This document shows, piece by piece, positions 25,201 through 35,271 of a DNA stretch of 64,000 bases; the first letter of the stretch is position 1; the number at the start of each line of letters is the position of its first letter. Under the pieces are notes generated by a model. It saw only the letters and a program-made list of their open reading frames with translations. It ran no database searches and was not told where the DNA came from. A program made the position numbers and the translations under genes. The DNA is taken from positions 120,288,614 to 120,352,613 of the forward strand of contig CM051521.1 of assembly GCA_028015205.1 (NCBI GenBank), given 5' to 3'. Source of the stretch: Mytilisepta virgata. Its lineage: Eukaryota > Mollusca > Bivalvia > Mytilida > Mytilidae.

Positions 25201-28200
25201 AAATGTGTAACGTTATAAGTTCAAATCATTTTATCAAATACAATGTGATGTTATACCTTTCTAGATAAAGTTCCTCTAATAGCCACTACTACTGACTGTT
25301 TTTCTTTATCAATGGCAACATAAAATGGTATTTCTTCTGCCTTTAAAAAAAAGAAGGAAACTTCTTTAAAACATGAGCTAGCAAAAATTAAGTCAAACCT
25401 GCTATAAAGGGTGCCTGTATATAGCAAATCACTGTCCATAAAGAACACTGCAAAAATGACCCTGTCATTAACAAAGCTTGTAATATCAACCTCTATATAG
25501 AGGGCATCTGCTCATAAAGGGCACTTTTCTGTGGTCCCTTGGACAAGTTTGACTGTACTTTATCCTATAAACTCCCCAGATCAAAGATATTTGTGTTTTC
25601 TTTACCATTATTTGAAGCTAATTACAATGACAATGAAAATGTATGTCCTGTCATGCTAATATACCCTCTACTTGCTACCTATCATAACAGCTATACCCCC
25701 TACTTGCTACCTATCATAACAGCTATACCCCTACTTGCTACCTATCATAACAGCTAATATACCCCCTACATGCTTCCTACCTATCATAACAGCTAATATA
25801 CCCCCTACATGCTACCTACGTATTATAACAGCTAATATACCCCCTACTTGCTACCTATCATAACAGCTAATATACCCCCTACATGCTACCTACGTATTAT
25901 AACAGCTAATATACCCCTACATGCTAACTACGTATTATAACAGCTAATATACCCCCTACATGCTACCTACGTATTATAACAGCTAATATACCCCCTACTT
26001 GCTACCTATCAGTCAAAATGTATATACTGTCATGCTAATATACCAAAAAACTAAGTATGTTGCGAAAACAGCTCATGCGACAATAGATAACAAGAAAAAT
26101 AAATGGAAATGGTGAGCTGTCGAAAGGGGCGTAAAACGACTTAAATGTATGAAATACACAAGTCGAACAAAACCAAATATAAAATCGTAAAAAAAACAAC
26201 AACAAACTAAAAAGTTAAAAAGTTACAATGCTAATATACCCCCTACTTGCTACTTATCAAGCAAAGAAAAATGACTAGTTGCATATTTAGTGGGAATGGA
26301 CAAGCCAACAGCAAAAAAAATACTTAATATGAAAAAATCTCCCAGGTTCTACATTAACATTGCATTATAATAACTTACATAATTACGATAATCTGCATAA
26401 ATTAATACAGATTCATCACTCATTCCTGTCATTTTTCTGATAGTAGCTGTATTACATAGACAACAATTATCTTCAACAATGGAAGCCATCTGTGTGCGAC
26501 AACAGTTGCAGCACCTACAATATTAAATGAATTATAAATTTTAATCATATTTTTAAAAAAAAAATAAATCTATCAACAGCACTATTTGTAGACTTGCAAA
26601 CATGACAAATTACAGCAAAAATAATACATGTAAATAAAATGTAAGATACAAACATGTTCCTAAAAAAATTAATATGCTAGAAAAGAATTCTTTATCTGAA
26701 ATTTTTCTATATTTAAAGGCTACCTACTGTTCTGCCTGTACATTTGATTGGTTGATTGATTATTGATTTATGTCCAGCCGGCAAGATTTTATTGGTTGAG
26801 GAATATAGTCCAGACAACATTTAAAGAACCACTAACATGTAGAGAGAAAACTGGAAATCTTATTCATATTGCATCAGGCTTAGACAATCTACTGCTAAAT
26901 TCAGAAAAAAAACTTTCAGACAATTATAAAGTAGAAACTGCAAGTTAGATTCACTTTCTTTGACTGCTTCAAGAGGATATATATATATATATATATATTC
27001 AATTCGGTTTTGTCTCTCTGATGTAAAATTCCTTACAATTTGCACAGATAAGAGTATAAACAATGTTTTTTGATTTACATGACATATTTTGGTGGACAGT
27101 AAAATGTTTGCCGTTTTTGAAAATGCATCTTGTATCGGGACATTTTAGCCGATTCCCTGAAGTCAAACTCTGATATAGACAAAAAACATTTTGAATTTTT
27201 TGGCTGTCTCTTACTGTTTATGATTTTCTTTTTCTGTAAAATGTTGTCCATTTTTTCGCTACAGTGTGAATTAATTTCAATTTGTTTCATAAACCGAAGG
27301 AGCTTCAGTCATTTTCAAAAACGGCAAACATTTTACTGTCCACCAAAATATGTCATGTAAATCGAATAACATTGTTTATGCTCTTATCTGTACAAATTGT
27401 AAGGAATTTTGCATTGGAGAGACAAAGACCGAATTGAGAACACGGATGACAGTACACAGACAACAGACCAACCATGAGGAACTAACTATTTTACTTTTAC
27501 GGGCAAATCAACATTTACACACTTGTTCTGCAGGATGCTTTCGTATTTTCCCGTTATATAAAGTTAATTATGAAAGTGATTTTCTCCGAAAAAGAAAGGA
27601 GGAATTGTTTACAAACATTCTTCAACCAACTTTAACCGACAAATGAATTTGAATAATTTTTATAACTTCCATTTATTTTATATTTTGCCTATATGACTTT
27701 TCTGATAATGCAAAACAAAATATAGTCATGTTTCATGATTTTTTCTTTCATTTTCATTTAATTTTTTTTTCTCTTCATTTTTTCAGGTATGGACTTCTGT
27801 GACATAATAATGTAACATGTGACAATTCAATAAAGACGTATATACATACAGGATCTGAATACCAACTCAGATGCATTAAAAGTAAAACAAAAAGCCATCC
27901 ACAATATAGATTTTATATAAATCTTATTCATTGACATCAATAATGTGCATATATCCCAAGGGGGTACTCTTAAGATTTATCTGTGGGTAGGTTCATACTA
28001 TGTTTTGGGGGTCTTTTTTTCACAATATTTTGTGGTTTCCAAAATTTTTTAAGTATTTTTTTGGGATATAAAATTTCAGATGTTCAGAGATGGGGGGCAT
28101 ATTATATATAATGGGGTTAATGACTTTTCAAAGCATTTTTGGGCTAGAATTTTAAGAGAAGTGTTTAAATATTTATTTAAAGACAATTACTGGTATTGAA

Positions 28201-31200
28201 TTAGGTTTAGACAATCTGTATTTACCTTAGATATTTACTAAGCTGACAACACCCTGTACAAAGATGAGAAAACATATAGAATGGCCATCCATATGAGGCA
28301 CCAGCATATCTCATGTAATATGTCATCATTTCAACTGACATCCATGGTTTGGGTTTTACTGTATTTTTCTGTCCAGATGTTGAAGCTTGCCCATTTGACC
28401 TGTTCAATATATAATACATGTAGTTATTTATAAAGTGAATAAAAATCCCCACAATGATACAATTAACTTCTGTGAGTGTAACCTTTTACCTGGCAATTTA
28501 TATTGGATAATATACGAGTCTGCACAATTTTGTAATAGAACCATAAGTTTTAAAGAATATTAAGTACACTTAAAAAATTGCTTTATTTAAATTTTGGTTA
28601 GAATTTCCTCTTGTGGCTCAAACACATACCTATCTCAACTTAAATAGGCTCACAAATAAAAAAGTTTTTACACTAAAAAAATTGCTTCAAAACTGATATA
28701 CATTTATTTCCTGACTTAAACTTTTTCAAATGGCATAACTCTGGAACCATGTTTAGCATTCAAACTGGGTAATGTGCTTGAAAATGTTAATCAACTAATC
28801 TAAATTTATGATACAGGTTTCAGGTATTATCAAATTTTAATTCCTTAAATAGTTTTGGTACAATCCTGGGGTACAATATCTTTATTAACATATTTTCCAA
28901 TATTCCACACAAAATGTCTTTGAACAACTGTACATGGCTTAAATAACAGTAATAAAAGCACCAGAACACATCCTTTGATTGTAAATGAATATTCAGTGTA
29001 GTCTAATTTTTTACAGAAATAAATGTAAAATCACCTTGAACCTCCATTTGTAAAGGTGTCATATGAGATACTTGGTAAATTACTGATTTCTTTTTCCTGA
29101 TCTTTATGTACCAGTACTAAACCAGCTGCAATATCTGTAGGTACCAGATCAACATCCTTTAAAAAAAAAGATAACAAATGTGTTTTCAATACTATAGCAG
29201 CCATTTAGTGTTTATATAGATTCTTAAATTGTTTCCTGAGGATTATCCAAATTGTTAAATTGCCTAATTTAGCAAGTACTTTAAAACTCGCTAAATTAAC
29301 TATCGATATTTGATAAATCTGATAATTCTCCAGTAATGATGTAAGAATCTTTTTCTCTTATGATTATTAAATAAATTTTCATATTTATAAAACCAAAATC
29401 CCATTCAGGTGATTCAGCATTCCTGATTGTTACGTCATACACTTGCACAATATGTTTACATGTTGCTATGGTCTTATTAATCGATTCCCGGAAGTCCAAA
29501 AGTATTTCCAGCAGGTTTGTCTAATCAATCATCGACTGAGATTGTAGACAGCCACACGTTGATTAAATTTTGACTAACAACAGGTTCAGAAAGCATTAAA
29601 TTGACAAATAATTAAAGAAAGGCCAACAACATTAAATCAGAAATATTCATCTGAACTCATTGCTGCATTTACCCCATCCCAATTTTGTAAATTTTGTATT
29701 GTGGATATTTTACATCAAAATTTTTCATTTCCAATTATAAACAAGGCTCATGTACATTAAAAATATATTCATATTACCTTCAATTCAAAATTTATATTCC
29801 TCAGATGCATATGTTTCATACAGATACATAATTTTATAAAAAAAAAAAAAAAAAACCTCTCTAAAATTAGAATGTACCTTAAAATATTCAGCTAAAAGTT
29901 CAGCAACTGGAGTAAAACCATCTGTATTCTTTTCACCACCAGACCAGCAACAAAAAATTATTTTACATCTAAAAATATTGTGACATGATTATACTTTTAG
30001 TGATTATAAAATAAAATTAAAAAAGTATAAAATGTTGATATTATTAAAACTTTGATTCTAAAGTAAAAGTAAGATATTTTTCCAGTTTGAAAATAAGCAT
30101 TTCATTAAGTGAACAGAAAAAAAAGCAGAAATCATGGCAGGTGGGTATGAGTATAGAGAAATATTTGTTTGAAAGAAAACTAACCTTCTTTCCCATTTTG
30201 TTATTGCTGAAGATGATGGTTTCGCTTCTGTATTATATAACCCTTCTTGTTTTTTCTTGGCTTTACTTCCCAGTACTCCAAACACAATTAAAAATGCAAT
30301 GAACACAGATAGTGCTAAAATCCAGAACACAATCACAGTAATTTTAATGGCAAGTTCAACATTACTTTCACAGTTTGTTTCAATACCAAAAGCCCAATAA
30401 GTCCCTAATATATTCCAGATCAACTCTATAACAGCTAAAACAGTTCGTAAATATAAAACCTTCACAATTTTTCTTCTCGGTTGAGTGTTTGTAATTGATC
30501 CCCGTGAGCTAATAAAGGCAATTATACAGGACATAAATATACACATACACATCACTATGACAGTTCCGATACAGTAAGCTTCTAAATAATTTCCTCCAAG
30601 ACATTGTGTAAATGCTTCCTTGTGTAGAGAATAAACTACTGATATAAATATCAACCTATATTAAAAGAAATTCATTTAATATAATTCTCTGAAATTTTTT
30701 TCAAAAATAATTCAGAAAATCAGAGTCTCTCACGAGTGAAATTACCATTCCTTCCATTTATCACAAATTATTTGTTCTAAACAATTAATTTGCATAATTA
30801 TATTAAAATCTTAGAACAAATGATGTAAACTGCTAGTAGATAGGCTACTCTAATGTATACCTAACATCATATGTCAACAGCTATTACATGACAATTTTAT
30901 TACTCTATTTTATTGACCTGATCAGGTGTAGTTGACCTTTTAATTTTAATAAAGCCATTCAATTTCATTTTGTATATGTTAAGGACGGCCCCCGTTAAAT
31001 CATTTTTCACTATGTCAGTCACCATATCACTGGGATAAAGCTGTGGTTCGAAACTTACGGTATGCACAGCCCACATAATTTTGAACAACCAATGTTGGTG
31101 AAAATGCACAGAAAATTCGATCAACTTACTGGGACCAAACCAGTTTAATAATACTCCCTTTCATGGTTTACTAAAAAGTTGTAGGATCAGAAGATATGTT

Positions 31201-34200
31201 CCACAAAAAAAAAAAAAAGTTATTTGAGAGGAGATTGGACAAATTCTTACACTGTGCTGAGGGTACCTCGAAACACCGAAAACCTGATATATTACCTAAA
31301 CCTCATCAAATGTTGCGAAAACCACATCCATTCGATCGATATGCCAGTTTTACATCCAGAAAACATAATTTTATTAATATTGTATAAGAAATGTGACTTT
31401 TATGCATGATTTTCTAAACATAGTGCATTCTATATTAAATTAAAATGGCTGATCGAAAACCTCCCGAAACACCGAAAACCTGATATAATATTACCTAAAC
31501 CTCATAAAATGTTGCGAAAACCACATCCATTCGATCGGTATGCCAGTTTTACATCCAGAAAACATAATTTTATTAATATTGTATAAGAAATGTGACTTTT
31601 ATGCATGATTTTCTAAACATAATGCATTCTATATTAAATCAAAATGGCTGATCGAAAACCTCCCGAAACACCGAAAACCTGATATAATATTACCTAAACC
31701 TCATAAAATGTTGCGAAAACCACATCCATTCGATCGGTATGCCAGTTTTACATCCAGAAAACATAATTTTATTAATATTGTATAAGAAATGTGACTTTTA
31801 TGCATGATTTTCTAAACATAGTGCATTCTATATTAAATCAAAATGGCTGATCGAAAACCTCCCGAAACACCGAAAACCTGATATAATATTACCTAAACCT
31901 CATCAAATGTTGCGAAAACCACTTCCATTCAACAGGTATGACAATTTTACATCTAGAAAACATAATTTTATTGATATTTTTGAAGAATTAAGACTTTTAT
32001 GAATGATTTTCTCAGACATAGTGCATTTCATATTACCTGTAATTCAATATGGCGGACGGACAGATCGATTAAATGCCCTAAGGTAAAGTACAATACACTA
32101 TGTGTATACCTTGAATAAATTAAGTTTATTGCCAATTTTGTTCATGTTGGACAACCATTATTTACAATTATCATTACACTAATAATGTAAATAATGGAAG
32201 AGCCTCACGCCACGTCAAGGCCATGAACGATGTGAGGGTAGAATCCCCCTATCCCAGACCTTTATTTGGGCTGTTAAGTTTTTTTAAAAGTATACACATA
32301 TACATTTATTTTGATAATAATATGATTATTGACTTTTTTGATTTATTCAATATTTTATTGAAATAACAAGACAATTGACATACATTTAAACATACATATA
32401 AGGATTCGGAAACAAGCAGTGCTTATAAGTTATGATATTTTTACAAAAATTGTTCAAAATTGTACACCATGTCTCAATGCTGCTAATAAAAGGCCAAAAA
32501 TATTCTTCCCCCTGCCATCATGGCCGGATCCCCAAAGCGCATCGTTGACATTATGATCTATGTACCCAATCGTTTCTTGTAAAGTTAGTCTAAATTCAGG
32601 CCATTGTACAAACTTCAGTTTCAAAATTTCAGCCATAATTATGGGTCTTAAATCTATCCATGTTCTAACTGTAGGTATACGTTTGCCAATCATCTTTGCT
32701 GTTAGTGCATCAGGGACTTGTCGTATTTCATCATCAAGTTCTAATAGGTTGTGAAAAATGGCTTTTCTGCTTTGGTATATATGTTCGGCAGATTTAAATA
32801 CATCCCCATCAAAATAAATTTGGGTTGGATAAAAATTTGAAAGTATATCTTTTTCTCCTTTAACGTATGTGATCATTGTTATTTATTATCATAATGCAAC
32901 TAACATGTATTTTACGGTTTATATAGCATACATGTATAAGGGTTAATAATTATTAATTATAAAGATGATAAAAGTGTTCACTATTAATCATGCTTAATTA
33001 ATCACTATTAATCATGCTTAATTAATCACTATTAATTATAAGACATTAATTAACATATTAAAAGTATTCACTTTGAAGAAATAAATTAATATTAATAATT
33101 AATAAATGAATTAACGTGTTCTAAGCGTGAACAATACAGATAGAAGTATGTAAGTATATTTTAATATATATATATTTTTAATCCAGATTTCTTTCTTATA
33201 TTTTTGGTGAAGGATCATCAATTTAGTTATGCATTATTGATTTGTTTTTATTACAGGTCAAACAGATAGAAATGGACAGCAATAGAAGTGTGACCATCCC
33301 AATTAACAAACGTGTCAGAAATCAAGGAACTGTATAATACACAATATAATCTATGATAAATGTCAGATAGATTTGAAAAAATTACTGCTGTTTTGTTTAT
33401 ATAAAAACTAAAATAATAGCTTATTTCAGGGTTCCCACAAAAAAAAATCATCTCAAATTCAAGGACTTTTCAAGGTGTTTTCCAGTGCTTTCTCATGATT
33501 TTCAAGGTCCCAAGGTCCCTTTTGAGGTCAAATGTCCCGCCTTTCGTCGGGTTTAAACATAAAACAAAACATTCTTACAAGATACTGTTACTTAAAATGC
33601 TCAAAAGATTACAAACAGGAGACGTAGCCGGATTCACTTCGAAATTGCCTTCTGTGTTACCCTTCATAAAGCAACAGTAAGGCAATCAAATAATGACTTC
33701 TGCATGGTCACAGTAACAGTGCGAAGCAGATCGAAATAACAATTAATGAGAAAAAAACAAATCCGGTAAAATCCCGGTTTTTTCCCGGAGTTTCCTGATT
33801 TTTCCGAATTTCAAGGACTTTTCAAGGCCTGGAAAATTCGAAATGAAATTCCAGGAGTTTTCCCGTTTTCCAGGTCGTGTGGGAACCCTGTTATTTATAA
33901 TTTGTTTTACATGCATCTTGCCTTAGTATGCCACAAAATATTGCATTTAATCAAGAAGCCTTAATTCAAATTCACACTTCCAATTAAAATTTATTTAGAT
34001 CATTTTCATCTAAGAAAAAAAAAATTTATACAATTAAAATTTAGTAAATTTAAATTAAAGAAAACATAAATCTCATATCCATTTTATAAAAACACAATTT
34101 TTGAGAATTTTTTTTTCTAATTATAATAAGTAACCATCTTTCATCTTTTTCTAAACAATTATGCTAATTGGGCTATAACCACAGTTATACAATACAACTT

Positions 34201-35271
34201 TCTTTGTTTTTCTTTAATGTTTAATTGGCAATTAAAGTTGATTAAAACCATAGAGCGCAAATATGGGTTTATGATATACACAATAATTAATTTTAATGTA
34301 CCTTCAGGCATTAATCGATACGTTGATAAGCCATTTTGCTTAAAAATATGAAATGCACTCTGTCTGAGAAAATCATTCATAAAAGTCTTAATTCTTCAAA
34401 AATATCAATAAAATTATGTTTTCTAGATGTAAAATTGTCATACCTGTCGAATGGATGTGGTTTTCGCAACATTTGATGAGGTTTAGGTAATATTATATCA
34501 GGTTTTCGGTGTTTCGGGAGGTTTTCGATCAGCCATTTTGATTTAATATAGAATGCACTATGTTTAGAAAATCATGCATAAAAGTCACATTTCTTATACA
34601 ATATTAATAAAATTATGTTTTCTGGATGTAAAACTGGCATACCGATCGAATGGATGTGGTTTTCGCAACATTTTATGAGGTTTAGGTAATATTATATCAG
34701 GTTTTCGGTGTTTCGGGAGGTTTTCGATCAGCCATTTTGATTTAATATAGAATGCACTATGTTTAGAAAATCATGCATAAAAGTCGCATTTCTTATACAA
34801 TATTAATAAAATTATGTTTTCTGGATGTAAAACTGGCATACCGATCGAATGGATGTGGTTTTCGCAACATTTTATGAGGTTTAGGTAATATTATATCAGG
34901 TTTTCGGTGTTTCTGGGAGGTTTTCGGTGATTCGATGTACCGCTGTGCTGATAATTGACCAAATTGTTCCTGAAATTAAAATGATGCAGGATAAAGACAA
35001 TACAAAGTCATTATCGGAAAATATAAAATTTCTTTGGGCTCGCTGCGAAACATGGGGAAAAGGCTCGCTAAAGCTCGCCCAAATAAATTTTATATTTTCC
35101 GACAATGACTATGTATTGCATTACTCCCAGTAGTAATGCGTGCTTCAACAGTTCATCAACCTTATTAAGAATTTACCAAATAATTCTTGTAAATATTTCT
35201 ATTATTCCTGGAAATACAAAATCATCTGAACCAATCGCCCATTTTCTGCCAAATGCTATCATTCCAGGCAT
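16246..35271 (-). CDS. DAGLB: Diacylglycerol lipase beta, complete, 14 coding exons
   Basis: Coding exons on the minus strand: 35177-35271, 30185-30655, 29878-29968, 29035-29156, 28226-28399, 26379-26514, 25257-25340, 24568-24723, 23714-23841, 23296-23437, 20407-20517, 20124-20144, 18180-18286, 16246-16438. All junctions are GT-AG and in phase; the total is 2031 nt, 676 aa (human DAGLB about 672). The start [18 protein letters not shown] matches the vertebrate N-terminus. Residues about 20-160 hold four membrane segments. The alpha/beta-hydrolase core carries the nucleophile elbow GHSLG (Ser453); the likely triad partners are Asp505 (LGKDV) and His645 (TDHVPD). The enzyme releases sn-1 fatty acid from diacylglycerol to give 2-arachidonoylglycerol-type monoacylglycerols at membranes. 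Exons 11-13 correspond to the variable regulatory insert. Intron 1 contains the NADAR-carrying transposon. Confidence 0.95.
16487..16760 (+). mobile_element. tRNA-derived SINE, family 1, full-length copy in DAGLB intron 13
   Basis: Begins GGGGCCTTGGTGGCCGAGTG (A-box-like TGGCCGAGTGG) with a degraded B-box (GAGGTTGTGAGTTTGAATC). The head resembles class II tRNAs (Leu/Ser type). A conserved body and the tail GTAAAACCCCAACTAAAC follow. Perfect 13-bp duplications ACAAAAAGATAGA flank it at 16474-16486 and 16761-16773. Other copies are at 22384-22648 and 49987-50225. Confidence 0.85.
16774..18179. other. DAGLB intron 13, unique-looking sequence
   Basis: No repeat or exon recognised apart from the SINE at its 3' end. 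A short plus-strand ORF at 17833-18015 has no recognisable domain and is taken as chance. Confidence 0.4.
18601..19957. repeat. Tandem-core element, six units of about 166 bp, DAGLB intron 12
   Basis: The phrase ACACTTGGTCAGCACCT recurs at about 18968, 19133, 19299, 19465 (as TTTGTC), 19631 and 19798, giving a period of 165-167 bp. Each unit includes GGCGGCCATCTTGGATGATGG. The left end holds a GAGGCTCTCAAGAGCCT hairpin and CGCTCACCTGG; the right end holds GGCCAGGTGAGCTA, so the outer motif is inverted. Short readings cross the units without any protein signal. Confidence 0.8.
20124..20144 (-). CDS. DAGLB: DAGLB exon 12: 21-nt microexon
   Basis: Encodes ALPFDAE between GGSNDLE (exon 11) and EALQSVN (exon 13). 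The donor is GAG|GTAACC. The acceptor is TTCTAAG at 20145-20146; the alternative acceptor 11 bases upstream would break the frame, because both neighbours require phase 0. It lies in the variable insert of the lipase. Confidence 0.7.
20880..20905. other. GC-rich hairpin CCCGCGCGAGCGCGGG
   Basis: A near-perfect 16-nt palindrome stands out in AT-rich DNA inside DAGLB intron 10. It could be the terminal hairpin of a Helitron-like remnant that extends to about 21300 (GTGGTGGCCATGTTGAC follows), but no other terminus was identified. Confidence 0.35.
21370..21720 (+). other. Unrecognised ORF (about 110 aa, no family assigned)
   Basis: An open frame runs from an acceptor-like TTCCTTCAG (about 21380) through methionine 21421 to the stop at 21718. 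It contains a hydrophobic stretch ([14 protein letters not shown]) and a cysteine cluster (CGCVCC), then [12 protein letters not shown]. It is antisense to DAGLB inside intron 10. The composition looks more protein-like than its surroundings, but no domain is recognised. It may be an exon of a nested gene, an old pseudogene or chance. Confidence 0.25.
22384..22648 (+). mobile_element. tRNA-derived SINE, family 1, copy 2 in DAGLB intron 10
   Basis: Starts GGGCCTCGGTGGCCGAGTGG, B-box-like GAAGTTGTAAGTTCGAATC, tail AAAACCCCAACTAAATAAAT. Same body as the copy at 16487. No clear flanking duplication. Confidence 0.8.
23714..23841 (-). CDS. DAGLB: DAGLB exon 9: nucleophile elbow GHSLG
   Basis: Reads [19 protein letters not shown] and later [10 protein letters not shown], residues 444-485. 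Ser453 in GHSLG is the catalytic serine by analogy with the human enzyme. The exon enters in phase 0 (acceptor TTTTAAG) and leaves with two bases (AG|GTATTA), which pair with the first base of exon 10 to make a serine codon. Confidence 0.93.
25632..26044. repeat. Minisatellite in DAGLB intron 7
   Basis: About nine units of the type TACCCCCTACTTGCTACCTA plus TCATAACAGCTAA, unit length about 27-39 bp, in two variants (ACTTGCTACCTATCA and ACATGCTACCTACGTAT) that alternate. A single unit recurs at 26228-26262, after a 183-bp interruption flanked by the 13-bp repeat ATGCTAATATACC. Confidence 0.75.
26998..27650 (+). mobile_element. Penelope-like GIY-YIG endonuclease fragment with inverted partial copy, DAGLB intron 5
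   Basis: The plus frame 27350-27646 reads [38 protein letters not shown] and [10 protein letters not shown], ending in [12 protein letters not shown]. This is the GIY-YIG nuclease of Penelope-like elements with its preceding cysteine pair and the R-x3-H element. A frameshift lies just upstream of 27350. The first about 128 bases (27310-27440) are also present inverted at 26998-27125, with about 185 bp between arms, so the fragment is palindromic. No reverse transcriptase is present. Confidence 0.75.
31269..32060 (+). repeat. Left tandem arm of the NADAR transposon
   Basis: Four units of 196-199 bp share CGAAACACCGAAAACCTGAT, AACCTCATAAAATGTTGCG and ATGGCTGATCGAAAACCTCC. Units 1-3 are nearly identical. 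Unit 4, next to the core, is diverged (TTGAAGAATTAAGACTTTTA, TTCTCAGACATAGTGCATTT). Confidence 0.85.
32354..32359 (-). terminator. Candidate polyadenylation signal of the NADAR gene
   Basis: AATAAA on the minus strand, about 95 nt past the NADAR stop codon and inside the transposon core. Confidence 0.5.
32454..32876 (-). CDS. NADAR-domain protein (YbiA-like N-glycosidase / ADP-ribose hydrolase fold), intronless
   Basis: A 140-aa protein that is all NADAR domain. It reads [29 protein letters not shown], then [23 protein letters not shown] and the C-terminal box [20 protein letters not shown]. The LSNFYP, EHxYQxxKA and WGxGxDGxGxN motifs and the length match the family from end to end, with no break. 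Known members include Escherichia coli YbiA, which cleaves N-glycosidic bonds of riboflavin intermediates, and NADAR proteins that remove ADP-ribose from guanine bases. The substrate here cannot be told from sequence. It is single-exon, with a TATA-like box about 46 nt upstream and AATAAA about 95 nt downstream, and it is the only gene in the core of the 31261-34942 transposon, so it is probably cargo. Confidence 0.88.
   Translation of the reverse strand: MITYVKGEKDILSNFYPTQIYFDGDVFKSAEHIYQSRKAIFHNLLELDDEIRQVPDALTAKMIGKRIPTVRTWIDLRPIIMAEILKLKFVQWPEFRLTLQETIGYIDHNVNDALWGSGHDGRGKNIFGLLLAALRHGVQF
32920..32930 (-). promoter_or_regulatory. TATA-like box upstream of the NADAR gene
   Basis: The minus strand reads GCTATATAAACC about 46-53 nt before the NADAR start codon. 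The spacing suits a short 5' UTR. AT-rich surroundings lower the weight of the match. Confidence 0.4.
33427..33890. mobile_element. hAT-like MITE nested in the NADAR transposon
   Basis: Inverted ends CAGGGTTCCCACA and TGTGGGAACCCTG. Subterminal phrases TTCAAGGACTTTTCAAGG occur at both ends in the same sense. TTATTT abuts both sides (33421-33426, 33891-33896), a partial match to the 8-bp duplication expected. 464 bp, non-coding. Confidence 0.75.
34310..34942 (-). repeat. Right tandem arm of the NADAR transposon
   Basis: Inverted relative to the left arm. The unit nearest the core (about 34310-34508) carries the same diverged variant as left unit 4 (GTCTTAATTCTTCAA read on plus). The outer units carry the homogeneous variant. 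The outermost unit is shortened. Confidence 0.85.
35003..35115. repeat. Small foldback repeat next to DAGLB exon 1
   Basis: TCATTATCGGAAAATATAAA at left pairs with TTTATATTTTCCGACAATGA at right. The arms are about 32 bp, with a G/C-richer centre (GGCTCGCTGCG, GGCTCGCTAAAGCTCGCC). It ends about 60 bp from the exon 1 splice donor. Confidence 0.65.

Larger units (their letters stand above)
31252..34951. mobile_element. NADAR-carrying transposon with long tandem-built inverted arms, 9-bp target duplication
   Basis: The element is 31261-34942 (3682 bp), flanked by perfect direct repeats CTGTGCTGA at 31252-31260 and 34943-34951. The ends are inverted: GGGTACCTCGAAACACCG at left and CGGTACATCGAATCACCG read inward from the right. 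The left arm (about 31269-32060) has four tandem units starting at 31269, 31465, 31664 and 31863. The right arm (about 34310-34942) has about three units inverted. The core has one gene (NADAR, 32454-32876) and a nested hAT-like MITE. Long inverted ends with 9-bp duplications are typical of Mutator-like elements. No transposase is seen, so it is non-autonomous. It sits in DAGLB intron 1. Confidence 0.85.

Noticed and set aside
26970..27000. TA dinucleotide run as a regulatory site
   Set aside because: A simple (TA)n microsatellite bordering the Penelope-like palindrome; nothing indicates function.
31011..31124. DAGLB first coding exon near 31.1 kb
   Set aside because: The frame there does not match the conserved N-terminus. 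The segment at 35177-35271 does, with the correct phase.
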